This document shows positions 16,505 through 29,647 of a stretch of DNA of 64,000 nucleotides, piece after piece. Every line of letters begins with the position of its first letter. The stretch's first letter is position 1. The position numbers were made by a program, and so were the translations under genes. Source of the DNA: an uncultured Alphaproteobacteria bacterium (GTDB lineage Bacteria > Pseudomonadota > Alphaproteobacteria > Methylaequorales > Methylaequoraceae); NCBI GenBank assembly GCA_902618535.1, contig CACNAV010000008.1:1-64000 (forward strand). Direction: 5' to 3'. Below the pieces are notes generated by a model. It worked only from the letters and a program-made list of their open reading frames with translations, had not been told where the DNA came from and ran no database searches.

Positions 16505-17642
16505 TAAAAAAAAGTTTGATATTATCATTATAGGAGCTGGACTTTCTGGATTAATACTTGCTAACGAAATTTCAAAGAAATCAAAAAAAAGTATTCTAAT
16601 AATTGAAAAAAAAAACAAAATAGGCTACGAAAAGAATTGGTGTTTTTGGAATAAACCACATAATATCTTTACAAATAAATATGATACATCTTGGGAATCA
16701 ATAAAGGTTAAAATTGATGAAGAAGAAATAATTTATAAAGAAAATAATATTAAGTACCTTCATTTAAAATCATCTACCTTTTATAAATACATGACTGAAA
16801 GGCTAGAAAAAAAAAAAAATATTAAAATCTTAAAAGGAAAAAAAATAAATAAAATTAAAAAATATCCAGAGAAAAATGAGGTAATAATTGGAAAATTTAA
16901 ATATGAATGTAAATTTCTTTTTGATAGCAGACCCAGTCTTATTAAAAAAAGAAACGGACTATTTCAGCATTTTGTGGGATATGAGGTAATATTTTATAAA
17001 AACGTACTTAACAATAAACAGGTTACTTTTATGGATTTTCAAAGTTTTTCTGATGGAATTAATTTTATGTATATCCTACCATTTTCTTCAAAAAAAGCTT
17101 TATTTGAATCAACATATTTTTCAAAAAAGACTTTTTCGAGATTGAAATATAAAAATAATATCACCAAGTATTTAGATGATAATTTTCCTAATGTAAAATA
17201 CAAAATTAATTTCAAGGAAGAAGGTGTTCTTCCTATGTTTAATCACAATGTTAAACAACAATTTAATTATTTCCCTATTGGGATTCCTGGTAATTGGTTA
17301 AAGTCTTCTACAGGCTATAGTTTTCAAAATTGCTTCTTAAATTCAAAGTTAATTACAAAAAATATTATTGATAACAAAAAAATAAGAATCAATAATAATT
17401 TTTTTCTTATTTTTTTAGATGAAGTTTTTTGTAACCTGATTATGAAAAGTTCGAAAGATTTAAAAATATTTTTTTTATATTTTTTTAAAAAAAACAACCT
17501 AATGTTAATAGTAAAGTTTCTAAATGGTAATATCAATTTTTTTGATCTACTAAAAATTATACTTACATTGCCAAAAAAGAAAATATTTATCTCAGCTTTT
17601 GATGTTATAAAGAAAAGAGTCTTATATAATGAAAGCACTTGA
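16491..17642 (+). CDS. crtY: Lycopene beta-cyclase CrtY
   Basis: Flavoprotein that cyclises both ends of lycopene to give beta-carotene. The N-terminal dinucleotide-binding motif IIGAGLSGLILANEIS (residues 12-27) is followed by IIEKKNKIGYEKNWCFWNK, the typical CrtY opening. Later motifs include FMDFQ and FMYILPFSS, with STGYSFQN in the C-terminal third. The 383-residue length is normal. It overlaps crtB and blh by 14 bases each. No alternative cyclase is present, so beta-carotene is the expected product for cleavage by Blh. Confidence 0.92.
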   Translation: MLNFSKKKFDIIIIGAGLSGLILANEISKKSKKSILIIEKKNKIGYEKNWCFWNKPHNIFTNKYDTSWESIKVKIDEEEIIYKENNIKYLHLKSSTFYKYMTERLEKKKNIKILKGKKINKIKKYPEKNEVIIGKFKYECKFLFDSRPSLIKKRNGLFQHFVGYEVIFYKNVLNNKQVTFMDFQSFSDGINFMYILPFSSKKALFESTYFSKKTFSRLKYKNNITKYLDDNFPNVKYKINFKEEGVLPMFNHNVKQQFNYFPIGIPGNWLKSSTGYSFQNCFLNSKLITKNIIDNKKIRINNNFFLIFLDEVFCNLIMKSSKDLKIFFLYFFKKNNLMLIVKFLNGNINFFDLLKIILTLPKKKIFISAFDVIKKRVLYNEST

Positions 17643-18504
17643 ATTAAAAATATTCGTATTCTCAGTTTTTTTTTTTTTAATATTCGTTAATCTATTTGAG
17701 AACTTTATATATCTAAACTTTTATAATCAAGTAATCATATTCTCTATACCTTTAATATGGCCTGGATTAGCTCACGGAAGTTTAGATATTTTAACTGCTA
17801 AAAGGTTGAATTTGATAAAATCAAAAAAAACCTTTTTTTTTTTTATTACAATTTATGTCTGTATACCAATTTCTTTTTTCTTTTTTTGGTTAAAATTTCC
17901 TGATGTATTCTTTGTGTTATTTTTAGTATTATCTGGCTTACATTTTGGAATTAGTGATAGAGAAAGTAAGCTTTCTACACAAAAAAAATTAGAGGTCTTG
18001 CTTAGAGCACTTATCATAATTTTTTTACCTATTAAGTTTTATATTTATGAAATAAAAGAAATTTTTATGTTCTTCTTTGTAAGTGATAATTTAATTTCTT
18101 TATTGTTTCACTTGAGTGAATTTTTTTTATATTTAACAATTTTCATATTTTTATTTTTTCTTATTAACTTTGTGTTTAAAAAGATATCTGTAAATCTTTT
18201 TATAGAGTTCACATTGCTTTTATTTTGTTTTATATATTTCAAACCATTAGTGTCTTTTTTTATATATTTTTGCTTTTTGCACTCTATAAAACATCTTCTT
18301 CATGAAAAGTATAAGCTTAACCTTTCATTTAAAAAGTTATTTATAAAGACATTACCAATGACAATATTAAGCTGTTTATTCATCATTTTTCTAATGTTTA
18401 CTATTACTCAAATTGATATATTAAACTTAAATCATATTATAGTTGCCCTATCCTCTTTGACGATATCTCATATTTTTTTAATTAATTTTCTAAAAAATGA
18501 TTAA
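17629..18504 (+). CDS. blh: Beta-carotene 15,15'-dioxygenase Blh/Brp
   Basis: Integral-membrane iron enzyme that splits beta-carotene into two retinals, the chromophore of proteorhodopsin. The protein is 291 residues and very hydrophobic, with several membrane segments. The conserved histidine motifs of the Brp/Blh family are visible: WPGLAHGSLD (about residues 44-53), SGLHFGISD (about 103-111) and HSIKHLLHEKY (about 219-229). It is the last gene of the crtE-I-B-Y-blh operon and overlaps crtY by 14 bases. Its 3' end overlaps the convergent oxygenase gene by 4 bases. Confidence 0.94.
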   Translation: MKALELKIFVFSVFFFLIFVNLFENFIYLNFYNQVIIFSIPLIWPGLAHGSLDILTAKRLNLIKSKKTFFFFITIYVCIPISFFFFWLKFPDVFFVLFLVLSGLHFGISDRESKLSTQKKLEVLLRALIIIFLPIKFYIYEIKEIFMFFFVSDNLISLLFHLSEFFLYLTIFIFLFFLINFVFKKISVNLFIEFTLLLFCFIYFKPLVSFFIYFCFLHSIKHLLHEKYKLNLSFKKLFIKTLPMTILSCLFIIFLMFTITQIDILNLNHIIVALSSLTISHIFLINFLKND

Positions 18505-19340
18505 TCATTCTTATAAAACTTAGAATCTTTGAGGGATTTAAACCATTTGCCTTGTTTAATCAAATTATAATTATCAACATTTTTTGGTAAATCAAATTTG
18601 ATCACATCTTTTTTACATAATGTTCTTGTTTCGATATTTAACCTTCTTAAATTTCCTAAATTACTTCCGTGAATATGGTTTCCTGAAAAACAAAAAGCAT
18701 TTCCAAAATTAATTTTTTTTGTTTTATAATCAACAAGGTTGAAATTTTGAATAGAAACTGGTGTTGAACTATTTATATATCCTTTTTTAAATAATTCAAA
18801 ATTCCATTCTTTTGAATTATTTTTAACTTTTTTTGTAAAATATTTTGGAATGAAAAAAATAGAATTTGTGTTTGATAGATCATGCAAAGGAATCCACCAA
18901 TTTATTTGATGCTGAAAGTTGGATGCCCATGTATCTCTATGAGGCTTTACTGGTTTTAAAAGCCCCCTAGCCCGTTCTTTAATTGATGGACTAAACCTAA
19001 TTGTCATTTGATCACAATAAGTGTCACCAATATCAAAATTCAAATCTTTTAAAAATATTATAAACTTATTATATAAAACTTTAGATTTTTTTATTGATTT
19101 TTGAAACTGAATAATCTCTTTTTCTTCTAGAAATATTGAATTATCTTTTACAAATTCGTTTATGGAAACATTAAAAAAATTTAAAAAGTACTGCTCCACT
19201 TCATTTATTAAGGAGAGTAAACTTGAAAAACCATGAGGTATTAAGATTTTTCCATTAAATAATGAGGTTTTAAATTTGTTTAAGTCAACTTTATCGACAA
19301 GATGAAATTTTTCAAAAATATTTTTTTTTTTAATTTTCAT
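18501..19340 (-). CDS. Putative 2-oxoglutarate/Fe(II)-dependent oxygenase
   Basis: 279-residue protein with a double-stranded beta-helix oxygenase signature. The HxD metal pair is in KPHRDTW (His134, Asp136), followed by the strand INWWIPLHDL. The distal histidine is in NHIHGSN (His222 or His224), with the 2-oxoglutarate-binding arginine plausibly in LRRLNIETR (about 231-239). This arrangement (HxD, about 90 residues, H, about 9 residues, R) is standard for non-haem oxygenases such as the PhyH-like group. The substrate is unknown. It is convergent with blh and divergent from the LOV gene with only 23 bases between start codons, which is the basis for suspecting a role linked to retinal or carotenoids; that is inference. 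Confidence 0.7.
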   Translation of the reverse strand: MKIKKKNIFEKFHLVDKVDLNKFKTSLFNGKILIPHGFSSLLSLINEVEQYFLNFFNVSINEFVKDNSIFLEEKEIIQFQKSIKKSKVLYNKFIIFLKDLNFDIGDTYCDQMTIRFSPSIKERARGLLKPVKPHRDTWASNFQHQINWWIPLHDLSNTNSIFFIPKYFTKKVKNNSKEWNFELFKKGYINSSTPVSIQNFNLVDYKTKKINFGNAFCFSGNHIHGSNLGNLRRLNIETRTLCKKDVIKFDLPKNVDNYNLIKQGKWFKSLKDSKFYKND

Positions 19341-19363
19341 AAGAATTTATTATTATATAAACT

Positions 19364-19780
19364 ATGAAATATCTCTCAGAAAAGATAGTACTAAAACTTC
19401 TTAACTTAGAAAAAATAGATAGAAGTATTGTCATTAGTGACCCTTCACAAAAAGATTGTCCAATGGTCTATATCAGTAGGGAATTTTCAAAACATACTGG
19501 CTATAGTATTAAAGAATCTTTGGGGAAAAATTGTAGATTTCTTCAGGGGCCCGAAACAGATGAAAATGATATTCAGCAAATTAAACTATATTTAAAGCTT
19601 AAAAAGAGAATAACAATTGACATTCTAAATTATAAAAAAAATGGTGAAAAATTTTGGAACAGACTCAGAATTATACCTATCTTTGATAGTCAGAAAAAAT
19701 TAATATACTTTGCTGGTGAGCAAAACCCTATTTCAGTTGAGTCTGTGAGAAGACATACATTTAATAAGATTATTGATTAG
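19364..19780 (+). CDS. Short LOV-domain blue-light photoreceptor
   Basis: 138-residue protein consisting almost only of a PAS/LOV domain. It has the photoactive-cysteine motif GKNCRFLQG (Cys57), the FMN-contacting asparagines Asn89 (ILNYKKNG) and Asn99 (FWNRL), and Gln120 (FAGEQN), matching known LOV proteins such as YtvA. All key residues for flavin-cysteinyl adduct formation are present. There is no effector domain: only about 20 residues precede the fold and 18 follow it (ending SVRRHTFNKIID), so output must be by dimerisation or partner binding. It is divergent from the 2OG oxygenase, and its 3' end overlaps the next gene by 11 bases. Confidence 0.93.
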   Translation: MKYLSEKIVLKLLNLEKIDRSIVISDPSQKDCPMVYISREFSKHTGYSIKESLGKNCRFLQGPETDENDIQQIKLYLKLKKRITIDILNYKKNGEKFWNRLRIIPIFDSQKKLIYFAGEQNPISVESVRRHTFNKIID

Positions 19781-20228
19781 TTTCTTGATATTTATACTGT
19801 AAATCTAGATATGAGCCACCTTCACACTGGAGGATATTTTCTGGTCCTTTGTTATTATTAAGTCTTTTTTGTGAAATGAGAAATAAATTTTGATAATACA
19901 AAGCTTGCCTTTCTTGTAGTGTCCATAATGTTCTCTCATCTAGATCAATGGTCCTATTAGAATTCTTCTGATAATGATGAACCATTTCATGAAGAATTAT
20001 TGATAAATCACAAATATTATCGTCAGGCAAAAGATTATCTCTATAAAAAATTCCTTCATTTTTAACATAATAGGCTTTAACTCTGCAATTCTCAGATGAA
20101 TAGCATGCTTTATCTGACATTTCTTTCTTTGACAACTGAAAAAATGGTGGTGGTTCAACTTCTTGGTTAAATTCGGTGTTTGAAATAATCCAGGTTGTTA
20201 GAAATGTTAAAATTGATTTGGTTATCAT
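19770..20228 (-). CDS. Small exported HExxH protein of unknown function
   Basis: A 152-residue protein with a hydrophobic N terminus (about residues 4-17) that looks like a signal peptide. The motif ILHEMVHHYQ (His80, Glu81, His84) is a zinc-metallopeptidase HExxH signature, followed 20 residues later by LQERQALYYQ, where Glu106 could be the third ligand. Two Cys-containing segments (KACYSSENCRV, LQCEGGSY) suggest a periplasmic disulfide. The fold fits small uncharacterised HExxH proteins; whether it is an active peptidase cannot be judged. The stop of the upstream membrane protein touches its start. Confidence 0.6.
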   Translation of the reverse strand: MITKSILTFLTTWIISNTEFNQEVEPPPFFQLSKKEMSDKACYSSENCRVKAYYVKNEGIFYRDNLLPDDNICDLSIILHEMVHHYQKNSNRTIDLDERTLWTLQERQALYYQNLFLISQKRLNNNKGPENILQCEGGSYLDLQYKYQETNQ

Positions 20229-20518
20229 TAGTCTTTAATTATTATGCTGCCAACTTTTTTACTATTTTTAAGATTATATATAATAATGTAGGTTTTGTTA
20301 TTAGATTTATTTTTTACATAAAGGTATAGTTTATTACCATTAATGTTAAAAGATTGCACGGATTCATTTTCGTTTAATTTAGGAAAGATTTCAGTATTTT
20401 CAATATATTTGTCTTCAACATGACTATATTTTTTGATAATTACAATAATTGTTATTGAAAAGAGAATTAGGATTAAAACTGCTAAAAAACTAACTATAAA
20501 CTTTAGGTATTTATTCAT
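20228..20518 (-). CDS. Small single-pass membrane protein, unknown
   Basis: A 96-residue protein: one N-terminal membrane helix (about residues 8-29, FIVSFLAVLILILFSITIIVII) and a soluble beta-rich domain (SFNINGNKLYLYVKNKSNNKTYIIIYNL). Similar-sized proteins with this layout (some catalogued as DUF6476) are found beside rluD in other alphaproteobacteria; I am not certain of the family. It is divergent from rluD, with start codons sharing one base (20518). It shares one base with the HExxH gene downstream, so the two are likely cotranscribed. Confidence 0.5.
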   Translation of the reverse strand: MNKYLKFIVSFLAVLILILFSITIIVIIKKYSHVEDKYIENTEIFPKLNENESVQSFNINGNKLYLYVKNKSNNKTYIIIYNLKNSKKVGSIIIKD

Positions 20519-21504
20519 TGAATAAGGATTATATAAAAATATTAGTATCTATCAACGATTTGGGAAAAAGAATTGATAAAATTTTATCTGAAAAAATTGA
20601 TGGTTTTTCACGAAATAAAATTCAAACTCTTATAACTAATGGAAACATAACTCTAGAAAATGTAATTATTAAAGACCAATCATTTTTAATAAAGAAAGAA
20701 AGCACCTTGTTAGTAAAGTTGCCTAAACCTAGACCTTCAAAATTAATTCCCAAAAAAATTAACCTAGATATATTCTATGAGGATGAACATTTGCTAGTTT
20801 TAAATAAAAGAGCTGGAATAATTGTACATCCAGGTGCAGGAAATTATCAAAACACATTAGTAAATGGCCTTTTATATCACTGTAAAGAATCTTTATCCGG
20901 TATAGGTGGTGTAATGAGGCCTGGAATTGTTCACAGGATTGATAAAATGACAAGTGGACTATTAGTTATTGCTAAAAATGATATGACTCATAATCAATTA
21001 TCGGAGCAATTTAAGAATAGAAAAATTAATAGGAAATATATTTGTCTAACATGGAATTCAACAAATCTTAAAAAGGGTTTAATTAAAACAAATATAACTA
21101 GGTCGAAGGTAAATAGAAAAAAAATGGTAGTTTGTGACGAAAATTTGGGCAGAGATGCTGTAACTGAATATCAAATAATAAAAACATTTGATTTAAAAAA
21201 AATAATAATTTCTCTTTACGAATGTAAACTTCATACAGGAAGAACACACCAAATAAGAGTTCATCTTAATCACATTGGAGTACCTATTATTGGAGATTTT
21301 GTTTATAAAAAGAATATTAATAAGAATTATCTTCCAATTAAAGTAAAAGAAAACGTTGAAAAGAATTTTATCATCCCGAAAAGACAGGCTTTACACGCTA
21401 AATCAATTGGTTTTTTTCATCCATACAAGAGAAAAGATATGTTTTTTGAATCTGAAGAACCCACGGAATTCAAGGAACTTATGTCATTATTAAAAAAAAA
21501 TTAA
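20518..21504 (+). CDS. rluD: RluD-type 23S rRNA pseudouridine synthase
   Basis: Isomerises specific uridines in 23S rRNA to pseudouridine. An N-terminal S4-like domain (GKRIDKILSEKIDGFSRNKIQ) is followed by the RluA/RluD catalytic domain with HRIDKMTSGLLVIAKN, where the Asp is the catalytic residue (family RLDxxTSG). GRTHQIRVHL is also intact. The only plausible start is TTG at 20518, since no ATG or GTG lies before the S4 domain. The rluD-rpoH order is conserved in Alphaproteobacteria and supports the assignment. Confidence 0.92.
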   Translation: MNKDYIKILVSINDLGKRIDKILSEKIDGFSRNKIQTLITNGNITLENVIIKDQSFLIKKESTLLVKLPKPRPSKLIPKKINLDIFYEDEHLLVLNKRAGIIVHPGAGNYQNTLVNGLLYHCKESLSGIGGVMRPGIVHRIDKMTSGLLVIAKNDMTHNQLSEQFKNRKINRKYICLTWNSTNLKKGLIKTNITRSKVNRKKMVVCDENLGRDAVTEYQIIKTFDLKKIIISLYECKLHTGRTHQIRVHLNHIGVPIIGDFVYKKNINKNYLPIKVKENVEKNFIIPKRQALHAKSIGFFHPYKRKDMFFESEEPTEFKELMSLLKKN

Positions 21505-21577
21505 TAAAATTAACAAAATATTCATCTCATATTCATTTTTCGCTTGAAATTTATTTTTGCGGTATTATTATAAGATC

Positions 21578-24885
<3,308 letters not shown>

Positions 24886-24886
24886 T

Positions 24887-25963
24887 CTATAACCTAAAAT
24901 AATTAAAAGACCAATCTAGCCAATTTGTAAGAGCAATCAAATCATTTTTTTTAATATTTGATCCGTTCCAAATTCTAATTCCTGATTTAGCTTTTCTATA
25001 ATTAGCAATATCAAAAGCAATCTTTTCTTTACCTAAAAAAGAAAACATTTGTTTATGTTTTAATTCTTTTTTAAATATAAAAAAACATGGTGTGAAGGCT
25101 CTATATTTTTTTTTTTTGCAAAAAAAACTTATAAATTTATTTTCTTTTGCCCATTCCTCTAAAATAATTCTATTTTTAATGCAAGTTTTTTTACTAAACT
25201 TTAAACCACCTTTTTTCTTAAAGATTTCCAAACAAAGGTCAAAATCAGAAATTGATAATAAAGAAGGTGTATTTACTAAAAAGTCATGATCATAAATTGA
25301 TAAAACCTTCGGTAATTTATTTCTTTTTTTTAAACGCTCCATTGCTTTAGGACTCATTACAATAATCCCATGTTGAGATTCTGAACCAAGAGCTTTTTGC
25401 CATGAAAAAACTGAAATATCAATTTTCTCCCATGGTAAATCTTCTATGAAAGCAGCTGAAGTTACATCTGAAATTACCAATCCATCATGAGAACTTTTAA
25501 TGAAGTCAATATTATTAATGGTCATTCCAGTTGAAGTCCCAGTCCAAACAAAAATAATATCATTATTTTTTGGAATATTATTTAAATCAGGTAAATCACC
25601 CTCCAAGTTCTTTCTTAAATCTACTTTTAAATTTAGCTTTAGTAAATCTTCATACCAACTTACCCCCCAGTAATCAAAGATTAATGCTGTTACAATCTTA
25701 TTTCCAAGAAAAGACCAGATAACAGCTTCCATCGCTCCAGAGCATGATCCAGGAAATAACAAAACTTTATAGTTCTTTGGTATATTTAAAATATTTTTTA
25801 ATTTATTTAACACATCATTAATAAATTTTTTAACATCATTGGATCTATGATATCTTCCAAAAAAACTAGTATTCAGGTCGTTAACTGACCATTCGTCTGG
25901 TTTTTTTGTCGGTCCAGACGAAAAATTAGGAGATTTTGGTTTTTTAAGATCTGGGAAAGTCAT
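24887..25963 (-). CDS. serC: Phosphoserine aminotransferase SerC (alphaproteobacterial type)
   Basis: PLP enzyme that forms phosphoserine from 3-phosphohydroxypyruvate in serine synthesis. From the ATG at 25963 the protein starts MTFPDLKKPKSPNFSSGPTK, the typical opening of the long alphaproteobacterial subtype (358 residues). The PLP lysine is in SWQKALGSE, and LFPGSCSGAMEAVIWS corresponds to the cofactor phosphate loop. The open frame extends 15 codons upstream but those residues are hydrophobic and unlike the family. The start overlaps the transporter stop as ATGA. serA is not adjacent. Confidence 0.92.
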   Translation of the reverse strand: MTFPDLKKPKSPNFSSGPTKKPDEWSVNDLNTSFFGRYHRSNDVKKFINDVLNKLKNILNIPKNYKVLLFPGSCSGAMEAVIWSFLGNKIVTALIFDYWGVSWYEDLLKLNLKVDLRKNLEGDLPDLNNIPKNNDIIFVWTGTSTGMTINNIDFIKSSHDGLVISDVTSAAFIEDLPWEKIDISVFSWQKALGSESQHGIIVMSPKAMERLKKRNKLPKVLSIYDHDFLVNTPSLLSISDFDLCLEIFKKKGGLKFSKKTCIKNRIILEEWAKENKFISFFCKKKKYRAFTPCFFIFKKELKHKQMFSFLGKEKIAFDIANYRKAKSGIRIWNGSNIKKNDLIALTNWLDWSFNYFRL

Positions 25964-27786
25964 AATTGATAAAATAATGGGAAAGTAATAAAAAATACAA
26001 CCCAACATAAAATAGTTAATGGTAATCCAAATTTTACATAATCAATAAATTTATAATGACCAGGACCCATTACTAAAAGATTTGTTTGATAAGCTAGAGG
26101 GGTCACAAATGAGGTATTTACAGCAAAAATTAACGCTATAGCAAAAATCTTAGGGTCCACGTTTATTTTTTCTGCGATATCAATTGCAATTGGAGTAAAT
26201 AATACAGCACACGCGTTGTTTGAAATAAAATTAGTAGTTATTGAAACAAGCATATAAAAACAAAGTAATAAAACTAAAGGGGATGAGTTACCAAGAAAAT
26301 CTACTAAAGATTGAGATAAAAAGTTTGCTGTCCCGGTAATTTGTATAACACTGCCTAGTGCTAGGGATGTTACAATTAAAAGAAGTAAATTATTATCCAC
26401 GCTTCTTACGACCTGCCTTATGGAAAGTACTTGAAACATAATCATAAATACAACACCCATTAGTGCAGCAACTACAAGAGGAAGTACTTCAAAGGCACCA
26501 AGAAATATCACTGACAAAAATATGTAAATTGACTTTTTAGAAATATTTTTTGAAGATATTTCAGATGTTGCCCATTCCATCGGTAACAAATCACTTTGTG
26601 TTCTTAGAGCTTTAATTGAATCTTTTTCACCTTGTATTAAAAGCGTATCACCTGGTTCTAACGCAAGTTCACTCATATGACTTGTAATTATTTTAGATTT
26701 TCTTTGTAAGCCTATTACAAAGCAGTTGTATCTATATCTAAAGCTTACATTTTCAATTGTATTTCCAACTAAACTTGAAGATGGGGTAACCATAACCTCA
26801 GTAATTATTTGATTTTTTTGATTGTCATTCTGATCATCTTTTTCAAAAGTTTCAATAGAGCCAATTTTTTGAGACAATATATTTGTCAATTGCTCTCTAG
26901 ATATTGAGACAACCAAAATATCTCCTTCTTCAAGTATAAAACCATAAAAAGGACCGTGTTCTGCGTGTTCGCCCCTTTGAATCATTAAAATTTTAGCTTG
27001 TCCTAATTCTTTTAAATTTGAGTCTTTAATAGCTTTCCCAATCAAAGATGAGCCTTGGTTCAAAATAATTTTAGTTATAAAACTATTTTTACTATCATCC
27101 ACTAATTGGTTGGATATCGGGGCTCTGTCCTTGAGTAAAATTTTCGAAAAAAAAATTAAATAAAATAAGCCTACCATCGCAATTACCGATCCTGGTAATG
27201 CGAACTCAAAAAAGCTTATTTCAATTTTTGAATAGTTATATAATGAGTTTGAGACTAAAAGATTTGTACTTGAACCTACAATTGTTATCATCCCACCTAA
27301 AATAGCTGCAAAACTTAATGGCATTAAAAATTTACTCATTGAATAATCTAAATTTTTAACAATTCCCTGGATTATGGGAATAAAAATAATTACAACAGGT
27401 GTGTTATTAATAAAAGCACTCAAAAATAAAACGATAAAAAGGGTCACAAAAATTATTATTTTTGTATTATTTGAGAAAAATCCAAGAAAATTAGTTATAA
27501 ACCCATTTAGCACTCTAGTCTGAACAACACCTTGACCTAAAATTAATAAAGAGATAACTGTTATAAGCGATGTGTTACTAAACCCACTTAGAATAGTCTG
27601 AGGATTTAATAAATTCATACCATCTTGATTCTTATAAGGAAAAATTGAAAAAAAAATCAGAAGAAATGTTAAAATAACAATTGACTTAAAAACCATTGAA
27701 AATCTATCAATAGCATAAAAAAACATGCTAAAAAAAACTATTAACAAACTAAAAAAAATGAACTGATTATCGTCTAACAAAAACAT
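25960..27786 (-). CDS. SLC13/DASS-type permease with two RCK_C (TrkA-C) domains
   Basis: 608-residue inner-membrane transporter. Two blocks of membrane segments (about residues 1-215 and 415-608) flank two cytosolic regulatory domains of the TrkA-C type (about 225-310 and 325-400, each with a GxxIxxxxFR-like and GDxLLxxG-like pattern, for example LEPGDTLLIQGEKDSIKAL). Membrane motifs such as FINNTPVVIIFIPI and FISNNACAVLFTPIA correspond to the SNT-type helix-break motifs of DASS transporters. Relatives carry sulfate, dicarboxylates or other anions; the substrate here is not evident. It is first in a leftward run with serC, hisZ and purA. Confidence 0.85.
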   Translation of the reverse strand: MFLLDDNQFIFFSLLIVFFSMFFYAIDRFSMVFKSIVILTFLLIFFSIFPYKNQDGMNLLNPQTILSGFSNTSLITVISLLILGQGVVQTRVLNGFITNFLGFFSNNTKIIIFVTLFIVLFLSAFINNTPVVIIFIPIIQGIVKNLDYSMSKFLMPLSFAAILGGMITIVGSSTNLLVSNSLYNYSKIEISFFEFALPGSVIAMVGLFYLIFFSKILLKDRAPISNQLVDDSKNSFITKIILNQGSSLIGKAIKDSNLKELGQAKILMIQRGEHAEHGPFYGFILEEGDILVVSISREQLTNILSQKIGSIETFEKDDQNDNQKNQIITEVMVTPSSSLVGNTIENVSFRYRYNCFVIGLQRKSKIITSHMSELALEPGDTLLIQGEKDSIKALRTQSDLLPMEWATSEISSKNISKKSIYIFLSVIFLGAFEVLPLVVAALMGVVFMIMFQVLSIRQVVRSVDNNLLLLIVTSLALGSVIQITGTANFLSQSLVDFLGNSSPLVLLLCFYMLVSITTNFISNNACAVLFTPIAIDIAEKINVDPKIFAIALIFAVNTSFVTPLAYQTNLLVMGPGHYKFIDYVKFGLPLTILCWVVFFITFPLFYQL

Positions 27787-27831
27787 AATTTAAGGAAATT
27801 TAAATATATCTATTTTTTTAAAAATTTAAAC

Positions 27832-27858
27832 ATTATAATAATTAGAAATTATTATAAT
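27832..27858. repeat. Perfect 12-base inverted repeat before thiC
   Basis: ATTATAATAATT (27832-27843), loop AGA, AATTATTATAAT (27847-27858). The right arm ends five bases before the thiC ATG at 27864, and there is no Shine-Dalgarno sequence. It could be an RNA hairpin that gates thiC translation or a DNA operator. The all-AT composition means chance is not excluded. No TPP riboswitch sequence is present in the 77-base gap. Confidence 0.5.
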
Positions 27859-27863
27859 TTTAA

Positions 27864-29645
<1,782 letters not shown>

Positions 29646-29647
29646 TT

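Noticed and set aside
18501-19340. Oxygenase as a known carotenoid hydroxylase or ketolase (CrtZ/CrtW)
   Set aside because: It lacks the multiple HxxxH/HxxHH histidine boxes and membrane helices of those enzymes; it is a soluble HxD-type oxygenase.
27787-27863. TPP riboswitch upstream of thiC
   Set aside because: The 77-base gap has no CUGAGA-type THI-box core and is too short for the full aptamer.
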